This document shows positions 1 to 8,709 of a stretch of 64,000 nucleotides of DNA, piece after piece. The notes beneath the pieces were generated by a model. It worked only from the letters and a program-made list of their open reading frames with translations. It did no database searches and had not been told where the DNA came from. The DNA is from Natronomonas pharaonis DSM 2160 (lineage in GTDB: Archaea > Halobacteriota > Halobacteria > Halobacteriales > Haloarculaceae). Within the stretch, counting starts at the first letter, position 1. The number at the start of each line of letters is the position of its first letter. The stretch spans positions 2,294,001 to 2,358,000 of the forward strand of contig NC_007426.1 in the NCBI RefSeq assembly GCF_000026045.1, given 5' to 3'. The position numbers were made by a program, and so were the translations under genes.

Positions 1-421
1 CATCCTCGTAGTGGACGTGGGCGTCGCCGTGTGGCACCGGCTCGCCGGGGTCGGTGGCACCCTCGCCGATGCTGATAGAAAAATACCCCGCGTTGTCGGT
101 CGCCTCGCCGGCCGGCTGTATCTCGATGTTCGTCGCGGTCATCGAGACCGCGACGCCGTTGGCTGCCGTCTCGCCATCCAGCGGTGCCTCGAACGATACG
201 GCCGCGTCGGCTGCGACGTTGGTGGGCTGGTCTTCGTCGGCGGCTTCGTCGCCGGCAGCGGGCTCGTCGTCGTCGTCGGGCTCTGGGGTCGCATCTGTCT
301 CGTCGTCGTCCACCGACTCGGGCGTATCGTCATCCGGCGCTGTATCGCCACAGCCCGCGATGGCTGCGGCAAGTCCAAGCCCACCGATGCTGAGAATCTG
401 TCGTCGCCGGGGCGGAGCCAT
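1..421 (-). CDS. Tat-type lipoprotein with DUF4399-like domain (partial, runs off left edge)
   Basis: The start is ATG at 421 and the frame is open to base 1, so the C-terminus is missing. The N-terminus has a twin-arginine-like segment (PPRRRQILS), a short hydrophobic stretch and a lipobox ending in AIAGC, which suggests Tat export and lipid anchoring outside the membrane. A low-complexity Asp/Glu/Pro linker follows. A globular domain then begins at about residue 75 (F-E-A-P-L-D-G-E, later IEIQPAGE and VPHGDAHVHYED). This resembles DUF4399 proteins, which carry a His-rich end. The function of that family is not known. The lipoprotein call is firm and the domain call is moderate. Confidence 0.75.
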   Translation of the reverse strand, partial: MAPPRRRQILSIGGLGLAAAIAGCGDTAPDDDTPESVDDDETDATPEPDDDDEPAAGDEAADEDQPTNVAADAAVSFEAPLDGETAANGVAVSMTATNIEIQPAGEATDNAGYFSISIGEGATDPGEPVPHGDAHVHYED

Positions 422-983
422 ACATCGAGTATGGCTGCAAGTAGCATATCGCAGTCGATAGCGGCAGCGTTTGAGCCGTGTCGGCGCAATACCCGCCCTA
501 GGTTCGAGCCGTCGGTGTCGACACACCGCCAACAGCGCAGTCCATCCCGGGTCGGCGATACGCCACTTCGACATCTCAGAGAGCGTGGATCGCAGTAGTT
601 CGAGGAGAAAGCCTCGTGTTTTTGCAGGGTGAAATGGTGGCGTCCTCTCGCTCACTCTTGAGAATGGTAACAATGTCGGAGAGCTCAAAGAGTCGACGAT
701 CATCACGCTCGTCTGCTGCGTCCTCAACGGAGCGTTTGAAACCAGAGCGGCTGAACAGGGCGAGTCTATATGGTAGCACACCACTTCCATTGGGTGTCCA
801 GTCGATGTGCACTACAGGCGGGACAGGCCGAGTGCCTCGGGGTCGTACGGAAGACGAAGTCTTCCGTGATGACGAGACGCCTTCGGCGTCTCGAACCACT
901 TGCCCCCGAGGCGGGTCACCGGCTACCAGTGTTCGCTGACTGGAAGGGGTAGTGCTATTTGGTATCACGTTTTAGTGTCTAAG
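422..983. other. 562-base intergenic region without a convincing gene; tandem hairpins near its right end
   Basis: Short open frames exist on both strands here, but none has a recognisable domain, an acidic haloarchaeal composition or a plausible start. The region is moderately AT-rich around 600-780. Its right part contains two perfect hairpins (847-867 and 873-893). It may be a decayed insertion-sequence end plus the promoter of the downstream kaiC-like gene. I see nothing else in it. Confidence 0.5.
847..893. repeat. Two tandem perfect hairpins, 9-bp stems, 3-nt loops
   Basis: Hairpin 1 spans 847-867 with arms ACGGAAGAC and GTCTTCCGT and loop GAA. Hairpin 2 spans 873-893 with arms CGAGACGCC and GGCGTCTCG and loop TTC. 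Only five bases separate them. They lie about 90 bases before the start of the KaiC-like gene. They could be a remnant of an IS200/IS605-type end, a transcription-termination or attenuation structure, or a protein-binding site. No T-run follows, so a simple intrinsic terminator is not supported. Confidence 0.6.
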
Positions 984-2474
984 ATGAGTAATCCGTCACC
1001 AACCATGATGCAGGGTGATAGTGGCGTTGTCGGGCTGAATCAGCTGCTCCGCGGCGGATATCTTCGGAACCGGATGTATCTCATCGTCGGAACGCACGGC
1101 ACGGGGAAGACGACGCTTTGCAGCCACTTTGTGGAGGCGGGCCTCGACGCCGGCGAAACCGCCCTGTTCGTCCACGGCGAGGAGTCGGCATCCGAACTCC
1201 GCGAAAACGCCGCCCAGTTCGGCATTGATATTGCGGGTGCCGAATTCCTTGACCTCGGCCCGGATTCGGCGTTCTTTGAGAAAGACGAAACGTATGACCT
1301 CGTCGACGCCAGCGAGGTCGAGGGCAAGCGATACACAGAGCAAATCCGCGAGGCGATTACGGAGATCGACCCCGACCGCCTCGTCATCGACCCGATTACG
1401 CAGCTTCGGTATATTGAGGCGTCGGACTACCACTACCGCAAGCGTGTCCTCTCGCTGATTCGCTTTCTCAAAGAACACGAGATTACCGTCCTCGGGACGA
1501 CATCGGTCAGCGACACCCACTCGACGGCGTCGGAGATTCTGTCGATTAGCGACGGCGTCGTTCGGCTGTCACGGAGCGAAACGGGGCGTCGAATCGAGGT
1601 CGAAAAGAACCGCGGCCGCGGCCAACAGAGCGGCACCCACGGAGTCGAAATCCGCGCCCACGGCGTCGAGGTGTTCCCGAAGCTCACGCCGCCCGAATCG
1701 CCCGCCGAGCGGCGTGGTCTCGACCCCGTCGCAACCGGCGTTGGGGAACTCGATTCGCTCACCGGCGGCGGGTTCGAACACGGTACGACGACGTTTATCA
1801 GCGGTCCGCCCGGCGTCGGCAAGACAACGGTTGGAGCATATTTCTTATTTTGGGCGGCACAGCAGGGCGAAACCGCGGCCGTCTACCTGTTCGAAGAGCG
1901 CATCGAAACGTTCGAAAAGCGGTGTCGGGCGATCGGGCTGCCTATCGATGCGCTCCGGGATGACGGCCGGCTCAAACTCACCCGTATCGAACCGAACGCG
2001 ATGTCTGCCGAGGAGTTCGCCAACATCGTTCGAACCGACGTTGTCGACGGCGGCGTCACGACAGCGATGATAGACGGGTTCTCCGGCTACACGACATCCA
2101 TCCAAGGCGAACAGGACACGCTCAAGCGGGATTTGCATGCGCTCCTTCGGCATTTGAACGAGCTAGATGTTGCGGTCTTCATGACGGAGGCCGTCCATCA
2201 GATAACCGGCCTCACGTCAGCGACAAGCCGGAACATCAGCCCGCTGGCCGACAATCTCCTGTTTCTCACGTACGTCGAGTTGGGCGGCTCGCTCGGCCGT
2301 GTCATCGGAATGCTGAAGAAACGCACCGGCTCCTTCGAAAGCGGGATTCGCGAGTTCGAAATAACCGACGAGGGGGTACAACTCGGAGCGCCGCTGGACC
2401 ATCTGCAAGGGCTCCTCGAAGGAACACCGTCGACACGCGGACACCGGCTCGAATCGAGCGACACGGAGCCATGA
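984..2474 (+). CDS. KaiC-like tandem RecA-fold ATPase
   Basis: This 496-residue protein has two KaiC/RecA-type ATPase domains. Walker A motifs are visible at about residues 36-43 (GTHGTGKT) and 274-281 (GPPGVGKT), each followed by hydrophobic strands ending in Asp (RLVIDP, TAMIDG). The start chosen is ATG 984 (MSNPSPTMM). An in-frame ATG at 900 would add 28 residues without KaiC similarity. The stop overlaps the start of the next gene, a multidomain histidine kinase, so the two are probably made together. Archaeal KaiC homologues are signalling ATPases. A circadian role cannot be claimed because no kaiA or kaiB is present here. Confidence 0.88.
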   Translation: MSNPSPTMMQGDSGVVGLNQLLRGGYLRNRMYLIVGTHGTGKTTLCSHFVEAGLDAGETALFVHGEESASELRENAAQFGIDIAGAEFLDLGPDSAFFEKDETYDLVDASEVEGKRYTEQIREAITEIDPDRLVIDPITQLRYIEASDYHYRKRVLSLIRFLKEHEITVLGTTSVSDTHSTASEILSISDGVVRLSRSETGRRIEVEKNRGRGQQSGTHGVEIRAHGVEVFPKLTPPESPAERRGLDPVATGVGELDSLTGGGFEHGTTTFISGPPGVGKTTVGAYFLFWAAQQGETAAVYLFEERIETFEKRCRAIGLPIDALRDDGRLKLTRIEPNAMSAEEFANIVRTDVVDGGVTTAMIDGFSGYTTSIQGEQDTLKRDLHALLRHLNELDVAVFMTEAVHQITGLTSATSRNISPLADNLLFLTYVELGGSLGRVIGMLKKRTGSFESGIREFEITDEGVQLGAPLDHLQGLLEGTPSTRGHRLESSDTEP

Positions 2475-5400
2475 CCGACGGCGGAGCCACGCCGGAGGAC
2501 CGCTATCCGCAGCCGCCGGCGCTCGACGATGTGGATGCGACCGTACAGGTGCTGGTGGTCGACGACGGGAACCGACGCATCATCCGGGATATGCTTGCAG
2601 ACCACGTCACCGTCGTTTCGGGCGAGACGGTGACTGATGCGGACCTATATCTCGTCGAGGACCGGCTGTTGGAGCGCTACCGCCACGCACTCTCGGACGC
2701 GATGGACGACCAGCATCCGGTGTTCTGCCCGATTGTGCTCATTCAGTCACGCGGGAGCGAAGCCGGCGTCCCGGCATCGCATGACGGAGGTGCGGTACTG
2801 ATTGATGAGGTTATTTCGGCACCGATTGACCGCACAGAGCTGGTCCGGCGGATACAATCGCTGCTCGTCCGTCGGCAGCAGTCGCTCGAGTTGAGCGAGT
2901 CAGTGACGACGCTGCGGGAGCGAGAACAGACACTGCGCCGGTTCGAGCGGGCGATACGGCAGACGGACAACGCCGTGGCTATCACCGCCGCGGATGGCAC
3001 TATCGAAATGGCGAACCCGGCGCTTGAGGAGCTTACCGGATACAGCGAAACGGCACTAGTTGGCCGTCAAATCGGCGCGTTAGAGCCGGGGGACTCGCAT
3101 ATCACCTTCGACGATGCGTTCTGGGAAACCGTCCAGAGCCGAGCGACATGGGACGGCGAGGTCACCATCGAGCACGCCGACGGAGACAGACGCATCACCG
3201 ATACAACGGTCGCGACAATCGCGGACGGCGACCGCGCCGAAAACCACGGGCCGGCTGACGACGGCTTCGTCATCGTCTGCAACGACATCACCGACCGAGT
3301 CACACAGGAGGAGCTGCTGCAGCAACGGGAAAGCCAACTGGGATTGCTTCGGGAGATACTCACCCGGATACTGCGACACAACATCCGCAACGATTTGACC
3401 GTCATCGAGGGCAACGCGAAGCTGCTCGCCGAGCGGGCGTCCGACCCGGAAGACAGTGACCTCGCAGAGACCATCGCTGAGACGGCGGGTCGGCTCCACG
3501 AAATAAGCGAGACAGCCAGAAAGTACAGCAATCTCGTCGGCAAAGAGCCCGAGACGGCCGCGGCGTTCGAGTACGACCTCGCCGAACTCATTCCGGAGTT
3601 GGCCACAGACCTAGAGTCGGCGTATCCGGAGATTACCGTCGAATGGGAGGCTCCCGACACCTGCCCGGTCGTGGCGACCGACAGCCTGCGGGTCGCACTC
3701 GAAGAGCTACTCGAAAACGCCGCCGAGCATAACACAGCGCCGGACCCCACAATCAGCATTCGCGTCCATGCGGCCGAGGACATCCGTATCATCATCGAGG
3801 ACAACGGCCCGGGACTGCCCGAGACGGAGGTAGCAGCACTCGAACAGGGTCAGGAGACGCCGCTGGTACACAGCGTTGGCGTTGGGCTGTGGCTGAGCAA
3901 GTGGGCAATCGAGGCCGTCGGCGGCACGCTCTCGTTCGACACCGGCGAGTCGGGGACGAAAGCCATCATCGAACTCCGCACACCGGCACGCGTCTCCGGC
4001 GTGGAGTATACGGTATCGACACCACGCGAGCGCGAACAGCGGCTCAAACGGCTCGTCGGCCGAATGACAGACGGTGTCGTCGAAGTGGGTGCCGACTGGC
4101 AGATTACGTACATCGATGACCAAGCCGAGCCGCTGCTTGAATGGGATGCGGCCGACGTTCGTGACTGCGACCTGCGGAGCGTCTTCCCGGACAGTCGGGA
4201 AACATCCGTAATAGAGCAGTACCGGACGGCGATGGAAGACCGGTCCGCCGAGAGCTTCGAGGCGTATTTCCCGGCACTTGGCCGCTGGCTGGAGGTGTAC
4301 GTCTATCCCGACTTCGAGGGCGGACTCTCGGTGTATCTCCGGGATGTGACGGACCGGCGAGCGTACGAACAGGAGCTGACGGCGCGAACGCGGCAGCTCC
4401 GTGGCGTACTCGACAGCGTGGACGCCGCCATCTGGCTGCGCGACCCGGAGAGCAACTTCCTGCTGGTAAACCAGCAGTTGCGCGACCTCTTCGGTATCCC
4501 TGCAGAACGCGATATCGTCGGCAAGCCGCTTGATATCGTTCTCCCTGACGATGTGGCCGCCCAGTTCCGCAGCAACGACCGGCGAGCATGGGAAGCCGAA
4601 GCGACCATCGAGTCCGAAGAGACGGTGGCGACAGAAGCCGGCGAGCGGGCGTATCTCACCCACATCACCCCGTTGTACGACGATACCGGGGAGCCGTATG
4701 CGACCTGCGGCATCGCGACAGACATCACCGGACAAAAGCAAACCGAGACCGACCTGCGCGAGCGGGTCCGCGAACTCGATGCGCTCCACCGGACTGCCGA
4801 GCTGTTTGCCGCTACGGAGGCATCGACCAAGAGCGTGCTTGAGAGCCTCGTTTTCGACATCCCGACGTGGTTCCAGCATCCGGACCGCACCGAAGCGAGG
4901 CTGGTCTACGACGACATCGAGGTCACGACAGACGGATACGAACCGCTGGACGACCAGCTTTCGGTGTCGATGACAACTGATTGGGATGCGGAGTTGGCAA
5001 TGACAGTCGGGTATCGTGCCGACGACCACGCCGACGCCAACGACCCGTTCCTTGCCGAAGAGCGTGCGCTACTGGACAGTGTGCTGTCGTTCATGCATGA
5101 ACACCTCGGCCATCGTCGCAGCAGACGGCTCTACCAGACGATAGCGGAGCAGTTCCCGAGCGGCGGCGTGTTCCTGTATGACAGCGACCTGCGGTATCAA
5201 ATCGCCCGTGGACGCGGGTTCGAGTGGGCCGACGTTGGTCCCGAATCCCTAGAGGGGAGCCGGGTTGAGGACATATTCGACGGCGAGACGAAAGCGCGGC
5301 TGGTCGACCTGTATGAGTCGGCACTCGACGGCGAGGAACGCTCGATTGAAATGGAGTATTTCGGGCGTACGCATCAAGTCCGCGCCGCACCGGTCCGCGA

Positions 5401-6517
5401 TGCGGACGGGCGAATCCGCTATGGGGTCTCGACCACAGAGGACATCACCGAACAGAAAGCCCAACAAGCGGAGCTAGCGGCAACGAACCGGCGGCTCCAG
5501 ATCGCCCTTACGGCGACTGAAACCGGGATTTGGCAGTGGAACGTGGCGACCGACGAGGTCTACTGGGATGACACCGTCGAGCGCTTGCTCGGCTTATCGC
5601 CCGGCTCGTTTGAAGGGACTATCGAGGCGTTCGAACAGCGGGTCCATCCGGACGACAGAGAAAGATTGCAAACAGAAATCGACCGAGTGCTCGACCGCGG
5701 TGGCCGCTTCGAGACGGAGTTCAGAATGTATCACGAAGACGGGGACCCGCGGTGGGTGGCTGTTCGGGGGAAGGTGACCGAACAAAACGACTCCACGTGG
5801 GTGGTCGGCGCACACACGGATATTACCGAGCGGAAAGAATACGAGCGGCAACTCGAAGCCCAGCGCGACAATCTTGAGCTCCTAAACGAGATGCTCCGGC
5901 ACGATATCCGAAACGACCTCAACGTCATCAGTGGGTATGCGGACCTGCTGTCGGAGGCAGTCGACGGAACGGCCCAAGACGACATCGAAACAGTACGGCA
6001 GAAAGCCGAGGAGGCGATCGGGCTGACAAAGACAGCCCGCGATCTGGCGGCGGCAATGTTAGATGCCCATCCCGAACAGCAGTCGCTGCCCCTTGCACAA
6101 CCGCTTGAAGAACAGATAGAAGAGATTCGCACCGGCAATGAAGAGGCCAACATTACGGTCGAGCGACCGCTACCGGAGGCGGTTGTCGAGGCCGACGAGA
6201 TGCTTGCGGCAGTGTTCCGGAATCTGTTGCAGAACGCGATCCAACACGCCGATACGGACAGCCCGGACGTGGTCGTGACCGTCGAAGCGGCCGATGACAC
6301 AGTACAGGTTCGCATCGCCGATACCGGTCCGGGCATCCCTGACGCACAGAAGGACGACATCTTCGCCAAAGGCAAAAAGAGCGCCAAAAGCGCCGGCACC
6401 GGCATCGGGCTGTATCTCGTCGAGACGCTCGTCGAGCGGTACGGCGGTGCTGTCTGGGTCGAAGACAACGAGCCGAGAGGGGCCGTCTTCGTGGTTGAAC
6501 TTCCAAAAGCGCGTTGA
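2471..6517 (+). CDS. Giant multi-PAS sensor protein with two histidine-kinase cores
   Basis: The protein has 1348 residues and no predicted membrane segments, so it is likely cytoplasmic. Approximate domain order: a degenerate receiver-like region (17-125); PAS (155-275); kinase core 1 with H303 in LRHNIRND, an N-box near 411-421 (EELLENAAEHN) and DNGPG; PAS (518-635); PAS (643-760); a GAF-like region (765-880); PAS (883-1000); PAS (1003-1130); kinase core 2 with H1144 in LRHDIRND, an N-box near 1250 (LLQNAIQH), DTGPGIP and GTGIGLYLV. Both cores look intact. Its ATG overlaps the stop of the KaiC-like gene by 4 bases, indicating translational coupling. No response regulator gene is adjacent. 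It could be two fused kinases acting on different partners. Confidence 0.9.
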   Translation: MTDGGATPEDRYPQPPALDDVDATVQVLVVDDGNRRIIRDMLADHVTVVSGETVTDADLYLVEDRLLERYRHALSDAMDDQHPVFCPIVLIQSRGSEAGVPASHDGGAVLIDEVISAPIDRTELVRRIQSLLVRRQQSLELSESVTTLREREQTLRRFERAIRQTDNAVAITAADGTIEMANPALEELTGYSETALVGRQIGALEPGDSHITFDDAFWETVQSRATWDGEVTIEHADGDRRITDTTVATIADGDRAENHGPADDGFVIVCNDITDRVTQEELLQQRESQLGLLREILTRILRHNIRNDLTVIEGNAKLLAERASDPEDSDLAETIAETAGRLHEISETARKYSNLVGKEPETAAAFEYDLAELIPELATDLESAYPEITVEWEAPDTCPVVATDSLRVALEELLENAAEHNTAPDPTISIRVHAAEDIRIIIEDNGPGLPETEVAALEQGQETPLVHSVGVGLWLSKWAIEAVGGTLSFDTGESGTKAIIELRTPARVSGVEYTVSTPREREQRLKRLVGRMTDGVVEVGADWQITYIDDQAEPLLEWDAADVRDCDLRSVFPDSRETSVIEQYRTAMEDRSAESFEAYFPALGRWLEVYVYPDFEGGLSVYLRDVTDRRAYEQELTARTRQLRGVLDSVDAAIWLRDPESNFLLVNQQLRDLFGIPAERDIVGKPLDIVLPDDVAAQFRSNDRRAWEAEATIESEETVATEAGERAYLTHITPLYDDTGEPYATCGIATDITGQKQTETDLRERVRELDALHRTAELFAATEASTKSVLESLVFDIPTWFQHPDRTEARLVYDDIEVTTDGYEPLDDQLSVSMTTDWDAELAMTVGYRADDHADANDPFLAEERALLDSVLSFMHEHLGHRRSRRLYQTIAEQFPSGGVFLYDSDLRYQIARGRGFEWADVGPESLEGSRVEDIFDGETKARLVDLYESALDGEERSIEMEYFGRTHQVRAAPVRDADGRIRYGVSTTEDITEQKAQQAELAATNRRLQIALTATETGIWQWNVATDEVYWDDTVERLLGLSPGSFEGTIEAFEQRVHPDDRERLQTEIDRVLDRGGRFETEFRMYHEDGDPRWVAVRGKVTEQNDSTWVVGAHTDITERKEYERQLEAQRDNLELLNEMLRHDIRNDLNVISGYADLLSEAVDGTAQDDIETVRQKAEEAIGLTKTARDLAAAMLDAHPEQQSLPLAQPLEEQIEEIRTGNEEANITVERPLPEAVVEADEMLAAVFRNLLQNAIQHADTDSPDVVVTVEAADDTVQVRIADTGPGIPDAQKDDIFAKGKKSAKSAGTGIGLYLVETLVERYGGAVWVEDNEPRGAVFVVELPKAR

Positions 6518-6687
6518 ACATCCCGTTGTCGGCCGCTTTGTGGTTTGTCATTGTCTACCTAGACGTCGTTGCGAAGACGCCGTACGTCTACTTCGTCTGG
6601 CGCGACCGAATGGCGTTCGAAGAAGACGACGGCGAGTTCCGCACCGTCGATGATGTCACCAAACAGCCGGTGACGCCGGCCGACTGA
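6514..6687 (+). pseudogene. 3' relic of a sensory rhodopsin I-type gene (helix G and tail only)
   Basis: The frame from 6514 to the stop at 6687 encodes the last helix and cytoplasmic tail of a microbial rhodopsin. LDVVAKTPYVYF matches the pattern of sensory rhodopsin I helix G (recalled as LDVLAKVPYVYF in Halobacterium SRI), including the retinal-binding Lys (codon 6574-6576). Helices A to F are absent; the sequence just upstream is the end of the kinase gene in another frame. The only possible start is TTG 6514, which overlaps the kinase stop (TTGA). A 57-residue single-helix peptide could therefore be made by reinitiation, but a deletion relic is the simpler reading. Confidence 0.8.
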
Positions 6688-6744
6688 GGGCTGCAATCGT
6701 CGCGAGGCTGGCGTACCGACGTTTCTGCGCTCCGGAGGCAGCCG

Positions 6745-6948
6745 TCAGGAGCCCTCAGCGGCGGGGTCGGCACCACCGGATTCCTGTTCGGGTGAGGCGG
6801 CCATGGCTGTGTCACCGTCCTCCGGAACGTCCTCGAACTGGTATCCCGGCGGGTCCTCTTCGGGTTCGGAACAGCCAGCGACCACCGTAAACGTCGCAGC
6901 GGCCGACGCCGCGATGAGGAACTGTCGTCGAGTGGTATCAGATGCCAT
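6745..6948 (-). CDS. Small Tat-type lipoprotein
   Basis: This encodes a 67-residue protein starting at ATG 6948 (MASDTTRRQFL). It has a twin-arginine signal, a hydrophobic stretch and a lipobox (FTVVAGC). The mature part is only about 45 residues, acidic and rich in Pro/Glu/Gly, with no recognisable domain. A longer in-frame extension to 7077 would run over the end of the neighbouring nhaC gene and was rejected. It is probably an extracytoplasmic lipid-anchored peptide of unknown role. Confidence 0.7.
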   Translation of the reverse strand: MASDTTRRQFLIAASAAATFTVVAGCSEPEEDPPGYQFEDVPEDGDTAMAASPEQESGGADPAAEGS

Positions 6949-7021
6949 GGAGAAAGAAGACAGTGGAGCTATCTGAACCTTTGGGCGGGGGCAGAGAGTG
7001 AAAACGGGCCCACAAACGACC

Positions 7022-8458
7022 TCAGTCAGCGCGGTGGGGGTGTTCGTCCCGGCTGGTCGTCGGCACGCCCCGGCCACTCAGCGCCATCGCAAAGAGCACC
7101 AGCGGCGAGAGGAAGCCGAACAAGTAATACGGCGCATACGACAGCGTCGCGACGCCGGTCGCTGAGGCCATGAAGACGCCGCCGGCGTGCCACGGAATCA
7201 GGGCACCGGTCGGGGTACCAGCCGCTTCGACGGCCCGCGAGAGTTCGTCGCTATCCAGTCCGAACTCCTCGTAGAGATTCCGGAGCGTCATCCCCGGAAG
7301 CACGATGCTCATGTACTGTTGGGCGGTGAGCGCGTTGATGAGAATCGCGGAGACACCGGTTCCAGCGATCAGCCCGCCCGAACTCTGGACGCCCTGCGAG
7401 AGATGGTGGGCCAGCACCGCAAGCACACCGGTATGCTCAAGCAACCCGCCCAGCACCAGCGCGGCAACGACGATGGTTATCGTCCAAGCCGACCCCGTGA
7501 GACCGCCGGTCGCGAGGAGGTCGTTAACCAGTTCGGACCCGGTTTCGGGGGCGGTCCCCGACATGAAAACCTCCCAAGCGGGGACGAACGCCGCCCCCTG
7601 AACCAGTATGGCGGTACAGACGCCGGCGAACGTGCCCACGACGAGCACGGGAAGAGCAGGATAGCCGCGAAGCGCCAGCCCGAACGTAATCGCAAGCGGT
7701 GCGAAGACGAACAGCGAGAGATTGTACGTCCCGTCGACGGCGGTCTGAATCTCCGCGATGCGGTCGGCCGGCACAGCGCCGCCAGCCTGCAGCCCGAGGG
7801 CGGCGAACCCGAGCACGGCAAGCCCGAACGCGATGGCTGTCCCGGTTCGCATCCGGTAGATGTGGTCATACAGCGAGGTGTTTGTCACCCCGGCGGCGAG
7901 GTTCGTCGTATCCGACAGCGGCGACTGCTTGTCGCCGGCGTACGCACCGGAGATGACCGCACCGACAGTCATCGGGCCGGGAACACCGAGTCCCGTCCCG
8001 ATACCGACGAAGGCGACGCCGAGCGTCCCGACGGTGGTCCACGACGACCCGATTGCAAACGCGACCACGGCGGCGAGAATCGCTGCGACGGGGAGGAACA
8101 CCCGCGGCGAAAGCAACTCCAGACCGAAATACATCATCGCCGGAATCGTTCCGGCGTCGACCCACGTTGCGATGAGGGCGTAAATCGTGAATATGATGAG
8201 AATCGCCTGCAGGCCCATCAAGAGCCCGTTCGAGATGCCTTCATACAGGTCGGGCCACGAATACCCGAGATACTGACCGAACGCGCCGGTGAACACGATA
8301 CTCCAGAGTAGCGGAACGTGAGGGTCCAACCCGAGCACGGCCGAGCCGACCCCCAAAAAGAGGACGACCGCCAACACCGGAGCGAGCGCCAGCCGGAACG
8401 ACGGCCGCCGCTCCGGGGCGATGTCGTCGACGGTTTTCGGCGTGAAATCGAGTGCCAT
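7022..8458 (-). CDS. nhaC: NhaC-family Na+/H+ antiporter
   Basis: This 478-residue polytopic membrane protein has about 11-12 hydrophobic segments. Features typical of NhaC antiporters include the central GSSWTTVGTLG segment, the loop GDKQSPLSDTTNLAAG near residue 190, and the late NALTAQQYMSIVLPG segment. It would exchange Na+ for H+ across the cytoplasmic membrane, supporting pH and salt homeostasis, which matters most in haloalkaliphiles. The start is ATG 8458. The upstream 250 bases contain an AT-rich promoter-like stretch (about 8476-8505). No partner genes are visible. Confidence 0.92.
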   Translation of the reverse strand: MALDFTPKTVDDIAPERRPSFRLALAPVLAVVLFLGVGSAVLGLDPHVPLLWSIVFTGAFGQYLGYSWPDLYEGISNGLLMGLQAILIIFTIYALIATWVDAGTIPAMMYFGLELLSPRVFLPVAAILAAVVAFAIGSSWTTVGTLGVAFVGIGTGLGVPGPMTVGAVISGAYAGDKQSPLSDTTNLAAGVTNTSLYDHIYRMRTGTAIAFGLAVLGFAALGLQAGGAVPADRIAEIQTAVDGTYNLSLFVFAPLAITFGLALRGYPALPVLVVGTFAGVCTAILVQGAAFVPAWEVFMSGTAPETGSELVNDLLATGGLTGSAWTITIVVAALVLGGLLEHTGVLAVLAHHLSQGVQSSGGLIAGTGVSAILINALTAQQYMSIVLPGMTLRNLYEEFGLDSDELSRAVEAAGTPTGALIPWHAGGVFMASATGVATLSYAPYYLFGFLSPLVLFAMALSGRGVPTTSRDEHPHRAD

Positions 8459-8709
8459 CGCTCTCGTTATGCAACTTAATCATAAAAAGTCTATGTTTGA
8501 TAACCCAAAGGCATGAATGGCGGTATCGCAACCCACGGGCGAGAATACACCGGATGCAGAGAACGGAACAACAGTTCGGACGGCAACGGCCATCAAGTAG
8601 TAAGAAGCGATAAGCTAGCCGCTGGGCTGTCTAGCGGCCGACATCGCCGCCGCTGTTGCGACGCCCGCGGCGAAAAACAGACGCCGGGAAGCGATGGAAT
8701 CTATGGGCC

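Noticed and set aside
576-968. Possible 130-codon gene on the minus strand before the KaiC-like gene
   Set aside because: It is basic and Ser/Arg-rich, with no domain and no promoter. It could be a decayed IS end read in the wrong frame, but I could not identify any transposase motif, so it is not listed as a gene.
3707-5029. 440-codon open frame on the minus strand inside the kinase gene
   Set aside because: It is antisense to continuous PAS and kinase domains and resembles no protein family; it is a shadow frame.
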